Assembly: GCA_036426205.1 (NCBI GenBank)
Contig: CM071568.1
Location: 120,070,545 to 120,134,544 of the forward strand
Length of the DNA stretch: 64,000 nt
From: Ascaphus truei
Lineage: Eukaryota > Chordata > Amphibia > Anura > Ascaphidae
Direction of reading: 5' to 3'
Both the position numbers and the translations under genes were made by a program. Positions within the stretch are counted from its first letter, which is position 1, and each line of letters begins with the position of its first letter. Below the pieces are notes generated by a model. That model was not told the DNA's origin. It saw only the letters and a program-made list of their open reading frames with translations, and ran no database searches. Shown in pieces: positions 52,744 through 64,000 of the stretch.

Positions 52744-53834
52744 TTGTTCTGCGGCAGGGCCGGCTTAACTGAAATTCCACCGGGGGCCATACAGAGAATG
52801 CCCGCCTGGTGCTCATACGCCGAGCGCGCAGACACTGAACAGCTCTTCTCCTTGGAAAGCACCCCGGAAGAAGACGCTCGAAGAGGATATCGAATAGTAC
52901 CTGAGTTTCGGGATTGGCCTGCTGCCATTCCTCGTCACATCTATGTGTTGGTGCAGAATCTATCCCCCTTCACCATGGCTATAGATGCGGGCCAGAAGTT
53001 GGGTCGGATCTACCCGGTCAGTCTAGTGGATGAGTCCGCCCAGGTCAAAGCCGCTTGCGTTGAATGCCCCTCCGAAGGACTGGACTTTGACTTCGGGATG
53101 GCCGGGCTACCTGAAGAGGGGAGAGAGAGATTGCAGGGCCAATTAGAAGCCAGGCGTGACGTCTTCTCTACTGGGGAGATGGATGTGGGGTGCAGTCGCA
53201 GTGCCCAGCACACTATCCGGATGAATGACACGACCCCCTTTCGCCAGCGCTCTCGGCGTATCACCCCTAGGGACGTCGATGATGTACGGGCCGTGATTCA
53301 CGAGATGGAGGAAGCCGGGATCGTCACGGAGTCCCGGAGCCCCTATGCATCCCCCATTGTAGTAGTGAGGAAGAAGAATGGAGCTGTGAGACTGTGTGGG
53401 GATTACAGGACACTGAATAATCGCACGATTCCTGACCAGTATAACCTCCCTTGCATAGAGGAGATCCTGAATGCCCTCAATGGGAGCAAATGGTTCAGTG
53501 TGTTGAATCTACGGTCCGGGCACTACCAGGTACCCATGAGCCCAGAGGATCAAGAAAAGACTGCCTTCATCTGTCCACTGGGATTCTACCAATTCACTGC
53601 ATGCCACAGGGCATTTGTGGAGCGCCGGCCACCTTTCAATGGTTGATGGAGAAAACCTTGGGAGGCTTGAACCCCAGGGAATGTTTGGTGTATCTGGATG
53701 ACATTATCGTCTTTGGCAGAACACTGGAAGAACATGAGACACGACTCCCGAAGATTCTCGATTGTCTCGGACAAGAGGGACTTAAGTTGTCCTTGGATAA
53801 ATGCCGATTCTGTAGGACCTCATTGACCTATGTA
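52744..53834 (+). pseudogene. Gypsy-3 reverse transcriptase, first part
   Basis: Motifs in order: TPFRQRSRRITPRDVDDVRA, YASPIVVVRKKNGAVRLCGD, WFSVLNLRSGHYQVPMSPED, then after a frameshift near 53600 PQGICGAPATFQWLMEKTLG and ECLVYLDDIIVFGRTLEEHE (catalytic YLDD). One catalytic position is changed: LNLRSGHYQ replaces the usual LDLRSGYHQ, losing the first Asp. It ends in mid-motif at SLTYV where the MITE is inserted. Confidence 0.92.
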
Positions 53835-54230
53835 CACTGGCGACACACTTTATTCGAGCTTGGCTAGTCCCACGAATTCGGGTATACCCGGGTGTATTGA
53901 GGTTTGTGACTGTTTTCTGCCCGAGTGCATTGAGGTATTTTCCAGACAGGGATTGAAGCATTTTATTCCCGCTGGCTGCAATACTGCACAGTATATATAT
54001 ATATACTGCATTACAATTCATGAATTTATGCCATCTGGTAGACACGCGAAGCATTGCAGCCTATTAAATCCTAATCATTATCATTTAACAGATCAGCTGC
54101 CCGTCAGCCAGGCATGAACCCAGGCTGGGAAGGCAAACGCAACGGGGCTTGTCAGAGGTGAGGAGCGGCGCATTCCAGGTATCTGCCAGGTACATACTGG
54201 GTATTTACTCGAATAAAGTGTGTCGGTGCA
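53835..54230. mobile_element. 396-bp MITE copy 2 (in Gypsy-3 RT)
   Basis: GTA at 53832-53834 and 54231-54233 flanks it. Deleting the MITE and one GTA restores the RT reading through LTYVGHIVSAEG, which proves insertion into coding sequence and the 3-bp duplication. It is nearly identical to copy 1. Confidence 0.93.
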
Positions 54231-54233
54231 GTA

Positions 54234-55290
54234 GGCCACATCGTGTCAGCCGAGGGAATAGCCACTGACCCCGCCAAGATCAATGCAGTAGTTAGCTGGC
54301 CATGACCCGATAATGTGGTAGAATTGCGCACTTTCCTGGGGTTATTCGGATACTATCGTAGATTCGTGGAGGACTATTCTCGCCGGGCCAAAGCCCTTAA
54401 CAGTCTCCTCAAAATATACCCGGAAGACACGAGATGAAAGGCAACTCCCGCACGACAGCCCTTTGGAGACAAGTGGACCACAGAGTGTGAACAGGCCTTC
54501 CTGGACCTGAAACAGAGTCTGACGGCCACAACGGTATTAGCCTATGCCGACCTCGAACAACCATATATCCTACATGTGGACGCTAGTCTCAGTGGACTAG
54601 GGGCAGTACTGCATCAGAAACACCCAGAGGGATTACGACCCTTAGCCTACATTAGTCGCAGCCTGACGTCCAGTGAGCAAAATTATCCCAAGCATAAGCT
54701 AGAGTTTCTCGCCTTAAAGTGGGCCATTGTGGATAAGCTTCATGATTACCTCTACGGAATCACCTTCGACGTGCGAACGGACAATAACCCCCTCACGTAT
54801 ATCATGACCTCCTGGATGCGGCTGGTCATCATTGGTTGGCCGCCCTATTCAACTACAATTTCACCCTGAAATATAAACTGGGGCCCCTGAATGTGGGAGC
54901 CGATGCCCTCTCCAAACGCCCGGCGCTGGCCGCCACTCCCGACGACGAGCAATGGGAAGAAATCCCTGGCCCTGGAATGCGGGCCTTGTGTTGCACCGCG
55001 GCCATAGTTAATGATCAAGTAGCCTTCTCTGAATTGAGGGTGGCGGAATCTCTAGGGTGTGCGTCTAAAGCCATCCCGGCTGTGTACCGGGACCCCAGCG
55101 GCATGCACATCACCCCTGACAAGATCATATCCTGGAAAGACATGGTGCGATACCAAGTTCGTGACCCAATAGCCGGCGCCATCCGCCACGCTATCCAGAA
55201 AAACCGCACCGATCTACTCAAACACGCTCCTGGAGGTGTGGGGGGGTATTTTAATGAGAGAAGCAGACAAATTTGAAATACGGGACAATC
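54234..55290 (+). pseudogene. Gypsy-3 RT thumb, RNase H and linker
   Basis: After GHIVSAEGIATDPAKI an in-frame stop occurs near 54305, then VVELRTFLGLFGYYRRFVED. RNase H: ILHVDASLSGLGAVLHQKHP, YPKHKLEFLALKWAIVDKLH and RTDNNPLTYI. A frameshift near 54830 moves to the frame of ALFNYNFTLKYKLGPLNVGA and DALSKRPALAATPDDEQWEE. The following ~140 residues are the linker before integrase. Catalytic Asp and Glu residues of RNase H look intact. Confidence 0.9.
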
Positions 55291-55319
55291 TACTATACCG
55301 GGTCGTGGAGTAGATTGGA

Positions 55320-56476
55320 CTGGTGAGAGATCGATTCTTCTGGCCAAAAATGAAGGAGGCCGTGGAGCATCATTGTCATCGGTGTAGCCGATGCATCCAA
55401 TGCAAAACACTCCCCACCAGAGCTGCCCATATGGGTCATTTGAAAAGTATGGGTCCCATGGACTTAGTATGCATGTACTTCCTGTGTATTGAACCGGATA
55501 GCCGGGGGATCTGCAATGTGTTGGTCATCACAGACCATTACACGCGGTATGCGCAAGCTTTTCCAACCAAAGACCAAAAAGCCATCACGGTAGCCAAAGT
55601 ACTTTGGGAGAAATACTTCATACATTATGGGCTTCCCCACCGACTATATTCTGATCAGGGCAGAGACTTTGAAAGTAAACTTATCAGGGAATTACTGAAG
55701 ATCTTGTACATCACCAAATCACGAACCACCCCTTACCACCCTGAAGGGGACGCCTTACCCGAACGGTTCAATCGCACTTTACTGGACATGTTGGGAACCT
55801 TAACGGGAACACAAAAGGCTGAGTGGAGAAGGCATGTGGAAATGCTAGTACATGCCTACAACTGTTCCAGACACGAATCTACCGGATTTTCGCCCTACTT
55901 CCTGATGTTCGGGGAGATGCCCGACTGCCGGTAGATATCAGGTTGAGGGTCTCCACTGATGGGGTCCATAACGCCACTCATTTCAAATATGTGCAGAGGC
56001 TACAAGACAGCCTGCAACAGGCCTATCAGCAAGCTGAGAAATCTACGGAAAAGCTGAATGCTGGTAACAAGAAACGCTATGACCATAAGGTCATACATCG
56101 GGACATTCAGCCAGGAGATGCCGTACTTCTCCACAACTTGGGAGTACCAGGAAAACACAAACTGGCCGACCGGTGGAGAGAAGGAGTTTACGAAGTGGAG
56201 TCACATATGCCTGGCCTCCCTGTCTATCGTATCAAGGACTCGGAGGGCCAGGTACAGATATGGCACAGAAACCATTTGCTCCCGATTCCCCAAGTGGGGG
56301 AGGATGAGACCGAATTACCAGCTACTCCATTGGATGTAGAAAGGAACCAGGATGGAGAAAGGAACCAGGGTGGTCCAGAGACTGATAATAATACGACCCA
56401 TGAAGACCCCCCAGGAGGGAACCTCTCAAAGGGGCCCTCAGACACGACGAGCATCTCCCGGAGGAGCTATGGGTAA
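55320..56476 (+). pseudogene. Gypsy-3 integrase
   Basis: Zinc finger remnant: HHCHRCSRCIQCKTLP. Core: VLVITDHYTRYAQAFPTKDQ (first Asp), LYSDQGRDFESKLIRELLKI (second Asp), PERFNRTLLDMLGTLTGTQK (Glu). After a frameshift near 55930 the C-terminal region continues with KRYDHKVIHRDIQPGDAVLL and KLADRWREGVYEVESHMPGL, the GPF/Y-like module. Unlike Gypsy-2 there is no chromodomain. The tail is Pro/Gly/Asn-rich and ends at 56476; further short frames lead to the polypurine tract. Confidence 0.92.
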
Positions 56477-56888
56477 AGGGCTCGGTACACCAACACCCAA
56501 TCCGGTGCCTCTCGAGAATTCTACTTTGGACCTGCAGAGTCCCTGTTCTGTGCCTTCAAATGAGCATGTAGAGACTGTAACTCCCCCTAGGGAAGAGGGT
56601 GGGCCTCAGGACTATAATAGTCATTCTCCCGAGGGAGTGGCTGAAGAACAATTATGACGAAGCCAGAGAGTTGGACAGCCTCCAATGAGGATGACCTATG
56701 ATCAGTTCGGAGCACCCCATTATGAGGCTCTGCAGTGGGCTCGTAACCGAGTAAAGTCAGTTATCGTTATGTTCAGTGAGATGTATAACCTTATATAGAG
56801 TGTGAAATGTATCGTACTTATTCATGCATTTTTATTATATAATGGTTGTGCCAGTTATGTTCTAGTGTTCCAAGCGGGGAGGTTGGAG

Positions 56889-56904
56889 TCCACAGGGGGG
56901 AGGA
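56889..56904 (+). promoter_or_regulatory. Gypsy-3 polypurine tract
   Basis: CCACAGGGGGGAGGA lies directly before the 3' LTR start TGTAGCC. Confidence 0.82.
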
Positions 56905-58072
56905 TGTAGCCAGGTCCCCCAGGTCTTACCTTTATCTCCGCAGGCAGGGAGAATAGGGAGGTTGCTGCGTGTAGGGAGTGCTTCGGTGCCTCGGAGGCTC
57001 TGCAGTGGCCTGAGAGATAGGGCGCCGCCATGTTGGTGTTCGCGCATGCGCGGTGAGCCGTGGAGGTGGTGATGGAGCAGAGGTCGCGCATGCGCAACAA
57101 GAGGTTGCAAAGCCAGCGAAAGAAGAGCGGTTCCTATAGGTGGAGCGCACGGGACTACGAGTCCCAGCAGCTATAGCGAGACCAGGTGACGCCAGAGAGC
57201 CAATAGGGCGGCCGGAATAATGGGAGGAAGGGTTAGAGGTTGTGCAGGGGAGCACGTCGGGCAGACCAGAGCCGGAGGAGGAAGGAGAAGGAGCTCTGCA
57301 TGTAGGGAGGCCGGTAGCCCATACACTAGGCCTCATACCCTGGCCCAGTTAGGCCCTGAGTCCCCGTAGAGTGGAGCGGAAGTAGGGCCTGGCCATCAGA
57401 TAGGGCGCAGTCCCTTAGTTCAGCATAACAGTGAGACATTCAGAGACTATTGTACAATCGTACCAGAGGTCTGGGCTCAGACCTCGGCTGCACAGCACAG
57501 CCACACGGGTGGGATCGCCCCGTGAAGGTGCTCCTGGAGAATCCATCGGTCATCTGATCCTTTGTGAAGTTCTTTGGCAGGCCCGGGCGCTGGAGCCCAC
57601 GGCAGGTAACCCCATCAAGTGCACCAACTGTATACATATATACATATTCCTATTCGAACACAATGGCTGCGCAGTCACACACGTATACCTCGCTTTGGGG
57701 GTGGGGCAATATTGAGTGTGGGAATTGCACACGGTGTGGGTACACGGTGAGGGGGTCGCATCCTGCGAGACACAGTTGTATAGTGTCTCCGCCAAGGAGG
57801 GACACCTGTTGATCATATGCAAGGTTATGATTGTGTCAGTAAAGTCATCGGTTATATATATATACTGTGTGTGTGTAAAATACATTAGTGTCCTGCGAGG
57901 AACAACTTCCATTCTGCTGGGAGCCATCGCAGGTGGAGGCGCTGCACCAAGTAATAGATATCCGTATTCGTATCAGCTGCCCCAGGCTCTCCGTAGCAGA
58001 GGCTGAGTCTCTGCGAGCCAACAGGTCACACAGCATTGGTAGCGTACTGTAGTATCAGGAAACAGGGCTACA
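56905..58072 (+). repeat. Gypsy-3 3' LTR (1,168 bp)
   Basis: It starts TGTAGCCAGGTCCCCCAGGT and ends AACAGGGCTACA. It is uninterrupted and serves as the reference for the empty site of Gypsy-2 (GGCTGCGCAGTCAC). Confidence 0.94.
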
Positions 58073-59847
58073 CATATTTAAAATATAGATTGTTTTTCAT
58101 CATATGAGAATAATCATTTTATAATGTCATTTTGAAGTGATGTCATCAAATATCATCATAGCATGCATTTATTGTTTAAGAGTTCTAAGATCTGCCTTTT
58201 TTTTCCTTTTATGAGCAAAGGTTCTTGTAGAATACATTCTGCCATGTGCTTCGAAGATTATCCTGTTCATGTGGGGCTCGATGATCTCATTATTAAAAGT
58301 GTTTGCATTTTGAAAGATAAAAGAGTTGCTGAGGGTGTCCATGGAAGCGTGATTCATTTAAAAAAAAATGTGGTTTGGCTCAGCTGGAGAAAAGTGCAGC
58401 TACTTAATACTTCTTCACATATGAAAATTTACTTGAAGGATATCCCAATCATGATAAGGAAAAATGAAATTCAACAGGGTTAAATAAGAGTTGACAATTT
58501 AATCCCTTTTTCTTTTTTCAGCATTAAGAAAAAGTAAGCCCGGGAATGCTGTGAGTTATAGCATTTCTTCATGTTGTTTTCATTGCCTGTCAATATCCAA
58601 TGAGTGGAACTAAAATATGGCAGTATTTATTGGAGGACAATATGCAGTCACTGCTGGACTGGAGAAATCAGGCCATGTTTAGTTTTATGAATTTGGTCAG
58701 CTGTGAGATGAATAAGAGCTTTGTTTGAGCAAGCAAATATTTGCCTTCTTTTCCACAATGCAGTTATTTCACTTTGCATGGCTGAAAACATAAATCGTTC
58801 TGCAAAGGAGAACAAACAGCTACAGTATAAACACATGGACCAAGCACATGATCATTGGACAACAATTGTATATCTGTGACCCTTAGTATTCAAGAAAATA
58901 AAAACAATGACTTAAAATGAAAACAGTCATAACATTCAGCAGCAACAAAAACGCTTTGTAATATTTTGAGAACTCACACAATAATTTAAAAAAAATAAAA
59001 ATTGCTATTGTTTAAACATTTTCTTCCCCCCCCCCCCCCCCCCCCGTGAAAAAGATGTATTTTTTCAATACTTTGGGTACCTGAAGCAGAAGTGCCCATT
59101 GTACTAGGACACCTCTGGGCAAGGAAATATACACTAATAAAAAATAGGAGCATTTCCGCTATTTTAGCATCTTCCTATGAGTGGCTGCCACCCCCCTTTC
59201 ATTATCCATGAACCACTCAGAGAAAGACCCCACTCAATAACCCATTTTAATTAAAAAAGAATAGCAGCTTCTTTATGGGTCTTCTGATGAAACCCTACAT
59301 ACTATAGGGCAGCATGCTTCCGATAAGTGCTGATTCTGTGGCTGCTGCTTACGGCCATTGTCCCCTACCTTTGAAAATGCTGCATCTGACTCTCAGCAAT
59401 TCCTTTTTATTAAGACAATTATTCAATAGTATTAGATTACATGTAATTTTTATTTTTTGTGCGTCAACCTTCAACTGTAAACATTGAGTGACTCGATCAT
59501 ACAGAAGAAGCCTGAGAAGTTAGAGCTCCTTTAGTGATACCTTCCTACTACCTGAATGGTGCTGTAAGCTACTGTACAGTACTAGCAAGCATTTTTTTTG
59601 CAACACAACACTTTTTATTATTTATTTACTATACTATATTATTATTTTTTTTTTTTCACTTGCACCATAGTGAACTATATTATAGAATTTAATCAGAGTA
59701 TCCAGTTTGGGGTATCCTTCATTAAGGCGGCATAATAAGAACGTAGAGCATTTTATTTTAAACTGTTTATCACTTGTAATGTCATATATTATCTTATAAT
59801 ATAATAGGAGTGGGAACTCATCTCGTGATTTGGTTATTAAAAAATGT
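58073..59847. other. AT-rich intergenic DNA with a poly(C) run
   Basis: A run of about 20 C residues lies at 59026-59045. A 106-codon frame at 58163-58483 shows no recognisable motif. No gene is supported. Confidence 0.5.
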
Positions 59848-59959
59848 GTGTATCACATCCGGCACACCTGTGATTACGTGACCCGCATACGGGACAAGGG
59901 TTAATACACAGCTCTCAGCCCACTTTTCACCTTCACAAATGTCCCTCAAATGAACAATA

Positions 59960-59965
<6 letters not shown>
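59848..59965. repeat. Dispersed ~115-bp repeat, copy 1
   Basis: It contains GGCACACCTGTGATTACGTG, GGGTTAATACACAGCTC and TCCCTCAAATGAACAATATC. The same order recurs at 62057-62182 and, shortened, at 62209-62290. The family is unknown. Confidence 0.75.

Positions 59966-60016
<51 letters not shown>
59966..60016. repeat. (TA)n microsatellite
   Basis: Uninterrupted AT dinucleotides directly beside the following palindrome. Confidence 0.95.
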
Positions 60017-60020
<4 letters not shown>

Positions 60021-60864
60021 AAAGAAAAGAAAACAGGCGCACACCTAGTGCATTAAAGTTTTACAATAATTTTATGGAACAATTAAAACCAGACAAATGC
60101 CCACTCACAAGTATAGCGTTATTTGAAAGCAGTTATGAGATTGGCCCTCATAAGCCAGTGTTGTCGTTTGAGTCTGTAATGGTGTCTCTCTGTGCGTCGG
60201 TCTCCCTTCACCGGAGTGACGCTCACCCGGTCTGGTGTCCCGCACAAAACGGAAGGCCCTCCAGGAAAACGAGGCCTCTCCTGACTGCTCTAGCTGCTGC
60301 ACAACACCAATGGAGCCAACGAAGATTCACTGATCTGCTTTGCCGAGCCTCCCACACACTTGCTTCCTTTCCGTCTGCTTTCAGTGGACCATGAATGCCT
60401 GCTCTAGCGAACGCCCTACGCGTTTCGTCACATGATGACTTCTTCCCTAGAAGTATCATTGATGACGGAAGGACTCGGGCGTGGCTAGGCAGAGCAGGCA
60501 TTGTCCACTGAAGCAACTGAAAGGAACGAGTCTTGTGGGGAGGTCGGCAAAGCAGATCAGTGAATCTTGTTTGGCTCCATGGTGTTGGTGCAGCAGCTTA
60601 GAGGCAGTCAGGAGAGTCCCTCGGTTCTGGAGGGTTCCCGTTTTGTGCGGGACACAGACCGGGGTGAGGTCACTTCCGTTGGAAGGATACCGCGCGAGAG
60701 GGACACCATTACAGACTCAAACGACAACACTGGATAGAGGCCATCTCATAACTGCTTTCAAATAACGCTATACTTGTGAGTGGGCATTGTGTTGTTTAAT
60801 GTTCAATAAATTATTGTAAACTTTAATGCACTAGGTGTGCGCCTGTTTTTTTTCTTTTTTTTCA
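60017..60864. mobile_element. Fold-back element with hammerhead-like centre (third palindrome)
   Basis: The left arm (60017-60403) and right arm (60491-60864) are inverted: AACAGGCGCACACCTAGTGC faces GCACTAGGTGTGCGCCTGTT, and GAGTCTGTAATGGTGTC faces its inverse. The spacer of about 87 bases contains the hammerhead-like core. No protein is encoded. The arms are unrelated in sequence to copies A and B, yet the architecture is the same. Confidence 0.88.
60416..60450 (-). ncRNA. Hammerhead-like core at the third palindrome centre
   Basis: The minus strand reads CTAGGGAAGAAGTCA, a short loop, TGACGAAACGCGTA. Stem II (GTCA/TGAC) is perfect and GAAACGCGUA supplies GAAA and a GUA triplet. The CUGANGA box is degenerate, so self-cleavage is doubtful in this copy. 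Confidence 0.45.
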
Positions 60865-62043
60865 TAGTGATTCTAGGGAGTGTGATCCCTTTACAAACGG
60901 GCTGCTATACCTGGATGCATTCATTTGGAAAGGACCTGCTGAATTTTAGGTTTCAAAAGTTTTTGGGACGAACATCTTATTTTTAAAATATTTTTTTCTT
61001 CATTTTTATATTTTTCACTTTATACAATAGATTTTTCATTTTAAACAGTTTTAATAAAATTATCTTTTGGTATAATAACATACATGTCCTTTTTTCCCAT
61101 TAAATTATTAATTTTTTTGTCTTTATATGTTACCGTTTTAAAGCATTACACTAATTTTATCTTAAAAACACATATGGTTTTTAATTATATTTAGTCCGCT
61201 TTAGCCACCCCAAAGGTTTGTACAAACGCACGTTGGCTACTGACTCACAGTTAGGCAGTTTATTGCAATAGGAGCTCCTTTAACATTTGTCTGAATATAT
61301 ATATATATAATATAATATATATTATATATATATTATATATCTTTGTTGTTGTCTTTTCTTTCAGTGCAACAATCTGCCATATCTCGTGCTTAGCATTCTG
61401 CAGAATATCTCGCTGTTCGTGTTCGTGCAGGCATCTCGCTTCTCCTGTTGTCTTAAAGCATATCCTGCTGCTTCACATTCTTCAGCATATCCTGCTGCTT
61501 CTCCTCTTCAGCATATCTCGCTGCTTCGCATTTTGGAGCTTGTCTCTCTTTCTCTCTCAGACTCTTGGAACTAGGTAATCCGCATTGTGTCAACTTTAGA
61601 GTAGTTTGCAAATACAGTACACCTCCAGGGCACTGGCAGGCTGAGAACTGCTGGTGTTCTCAGAATATGACAGTCTTGGGTTTCTTGACCTGTGGGCAAT
61701 TTTTAGGGCTAAGTCACACTCATCAAAATTTGTATCAGCTCCTCTTTATTTTTACCCAGATTTTGGAGATCACGCTCCTCACACTGAGTCATCAGCATCT
61801 CTTTCGTCTGGCATCGGTATAAAGCAGCCATGTTTACACTTACTCAAAATAAAAAGATAACAAAAGAAAAATAAGAGGGGGAAGGGTACAAAACTGTCTG
61901 CTTGTATGTTTTATAAAAATATAACACTGAGCAATATTTTTGGGGTACAGAGCAGTGATCTCTAGCAAGACTCACACAGATCAGTCACTTTTTAGTGCAG
62001 GCATAAGCGCCAACCATTTAAAAGCTCTGATAAAAATAAATAT
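60865..62043. other. AT-rich DNA with a (TA)n-type tract and a small minisatellite
   Basis: TATATAA-type repeats lie at 61297-61340. No coding region is supported. Confidence 0.5.
61375..61545. repeat. Degenerate ~27-bp tandem repeat
   Basis: Variants of TCAGCATATC(C/T)(T/C)GCTGCTTC recur five or six times in direct order. Confidence 0.75.
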
Positions 62044-62290
62044 TGTTATCTCATCACCATTTGTCATGTACAGCACACCTGTGAGCATGTGACCTGCATA
62101 TAGGACATGGGTTAATACACAGCTCACAAGCTGTCCCACTTTTTACCTTTACTAAGGTCCCTCAAATGAACAATATCTCCCCTCAATCCATCTCAACATA
62201 CCATCTGTCACGAACAGCGTGCAAGTGAGCATGTGACTTAAATATGCAACCAGTTTTAATACACACAGCTACTCTATCCAACTCTCCTTT
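62044..62290. repeat. Dispersed ~115-bp repeat, copies 2 and 3 in tandem
   Basis: GCACACCTGTGAGCATGTGA, GGTTAATACACAGCTC and CTCAAATGAACAATATCT (62068-62180) are followed by a second, shortened unit with GCAAGTGAGCATGTGA and TTTTAATACACACAGC (62222-62272). Confidence 0.72.
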
Positions 62291-64000
62291 CTCCTCCGCA
62301 AGGTACTTTCAATGAGTGAATATTAACCCCTTCTCAATTGCAATCATATTCATATGCTTCCACCACCCAAGAAATTATTCAAAATATGTATAATTAATAT
62401 ATATCTGCCATGGTCTCAGGTTCCTGTTTATTATAGAAAAAACACAAAAATCTGTTTCACAAAATGGGTCCGAAAATGTAAAAGATCTCTCCAGAGTGTG
62501 CTCAGCACATTCAGAGCCCCAAAGCATTACTTATTAGAGAATTGTATAATATATATAAAAATACAGTGCTTAGAATACATAAAAATATTACAAAATATAC
62601 AGTTACAATAAATGCAGAACAGTTTCTAAAATTAACAGGATGAAACAGAAAACAGAAATCCCTATACAGTACGTTGCCATGTAATAGGTTTTCCTCCAGA
62701 GAGGTCACTGGTGTAGAAAAATCAAAATTCACGTGTTTGGTCCAAAACACACCTCTGTTGAATTATGTTTCCATAACTCCAGGGCAAACCCTATATACCA
62801 TTCTTTTCCCATTGAAAAACATATAAGCCTACCCCTGTCATAAATCCGCTGATAAGTTGACGGTTTTAAGACACAGGAAAAAACACTCCTAAATATACGT
62901 TTAGATTCTTGCCTCAATATATAAGCGAATGAAGGGAAGACGCACTTCTAGGACCTACATGCCACATCCAGGAGGTCACCACAACAACAGGACTCCGGTC
63001 GACGAAATGAGAGGACTCCACAAGGCAGAGAGATGACCTCTGCAAACCAACAGGGGTCACCATTCTGTTTCAGAGTACCTCTTCAACCCCAACAGACCAC
63101 ACAGGCTCCAGCGGTCCATTTCCAGAGTGCCAGACACTGCAGATGAGAGGAAAATCGGGTGATTGTCTACAGAGGTAGTAAGAGACTTGGGTCTCAAAAC
63201 ATAGGCGACCATACACTTATTCATACTTTTGTGATTGCAATCTTTTTACCTGTCTGAATTTTTCTATATAAAGGATTTTATACTATGCCTTTCCCCACTT
63301 ATTTTTTCTTTTGTTTTTGAGGTTCAATATATAAACGTACTCATTACTTCCTTTCTATAATACTTTTAAACGACAATATCTCAATATATTATCATGACAG
63401 TGTGTTTTGATTTGGATGTGTTTTTGGCTCTAAAAATGTTTTGTAGTTAGGTTCTGGTTTTGTAAAAACTCATTTTGTTTGGTTTTGGTTTAGAATTTTT
63501 ACTACATTATGGAAAAACTGAAAATAAGCAGGAAAGCATGAAAATAGCATAATAAAGCTCAACAAATGTTTTAAAGAATAAAATCATAAAAACCTTTAGG
63601 AAACTAAAATTATATAACTGAAAAACTTGATATGAGTAGAAAACCAAGAAATTAGCACTTGGACTAATGTTCTAATTTGGTTTTCCGTTTTTGGTATTGG
63701 ACTGTAAGGCTCTGTAAGGTTCTGATTTCTTGCACCTATTTTTGCCAATCTCTATTGCTTAATATATTTGTAATGTATTACATTTTCTTATTTTATACTT
63801 CTCACCTTTTTTTTATACTGACACCACTATTTAACATTGGGATATTTGATTTGAGCACTGTGTCCTATTAGGCGCTATCTACAGTACACTTTTCAATTGT
63901 GATAATATTTCCTTGCATATCTCCCTAGTGCCACTATCATGGCCATGGTCTCTTGATGATGATAACTGATGTGACATTGGCTTCTGTGGCTTACAATATG
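62291..64000. other. AT-rich DNA, nothing recognised
   Basis: Short frames only. A slightly GC-richer patch at 62930-63190 shows no family motif. Confidence 0.5.

Larger units (their letters stand above)
42758..58072 (+). mobile_element. Gypsy-3: Ty3/Gypsy retrotransposon, PNMA-like gag, interrupted by Gypsy-2
   Basis: LTRs of about 1,170 bp start TGTAGCCAGG (TATAGCC in the 5' copy) and end AGGGCTACA. Without Gypsy-2 the element is about 8.5 kb. It codes on the plus strand for gag, protease, RT, RNase H and integrase in that order, with at least seven frameshifts or stops. A clear flanking target duplication was not found. It is the oldest of the nested set. Confidence 0.92.

Noticed and set aside
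58163..58483. 106-codon plus-strand frame
   Set aside because: No motif, no splice context and no repeat-family match by eye; likely chance in AT-rich DNA.
1..64000. tRNA or rRNA genes
   Set aside because: No tRNA box A/B pair with a cloverleaf and no rRNA segment was noticed. A tRNAscan-SE run would be decisive.

Overview
This is a vertebrate nuclear genomic window, most probably from an amphibian (frog-like), made almost entirely of transposable elements. I found no convincing conserved host gene, tRNA, rRNA or CRISPR array. The amphibian guess rests on the mix of elements: Penelope-like elements (PLEs) with a GIY-YIG nuclease and hammerhead-ribozyme-like CGAAACGCGTT motifs, an L1/Tx1-type LINE, L2-type LINEs, chromodomain Ty3/Gypsy elements, hAT derivatives and many fold-back elements. 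Nearly every coding region is broken, and several insertions are nested.

Layout. 1-5.9 kb: microsatellite, a hAT-like end, a 5'-truncated L2 LINE (minus) and palindromic repeats. 5.9-12.4 kb: two copies (A and B) of a composite fold-back element whose inner palindrome has a hammerhead-like motif at its exact centre. Between them lie a ~1 kb palindromic repeat family and a second, different hammerhead-like motif. 12.4-16.7 kb: a 3' scrap of a chromodomain Gypsy element, more of the palindromic family with an exon-like module, then a hAT element with a perfect 8-bp target duplication inserted into an older palindromic MITE. 17.07-22.37 kb: Gypsy-1, a complete LTR element (5-bp TSD, polypurine tract) with no gag-pol, only a Ser/Pro-rich repetitive reading frame. 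24.7-30.3 kb: a probable DNA transposon carrying a divergent forkhead/winged-helix-like gene, interrupted by an internally deleted L1/Tx1 LINE. 30.4-39.5 kb: several PLE copies, all on the minus strand. 39.7-42.4 kb: two head-to-head L2 LINEs. 42.76-58.07 kb: Gypsy-3 (plus strand, PNMA-like gag), whose 5' LTR is split by Gypsy-2 (minus strand, chromodomain). Each of the two carries a 396-bp copy of the same MITE. 58-64 kb: AT-rich sequence with a third hammerhead-centred palindrome and a small dispersed repeat.

How the parts relate. The nesting gives relative ages: Gypsy-3 is older than Gypsy-2, and the two 396-bp MITEs are younger than their hosts. Those MITEs share both subterminal regions with the 24.7-30.3 kb element, so they look like deletion derivatives of the forkhead-bearing transposon. 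The most unusual items are this forkhead-like transposon gene, the palindromes built around hammerhead-like cores, and the orphan repeat protein of Gypsy-1. All assignments come from reading motifs and translations by eye. No database search or structure calculation was run.
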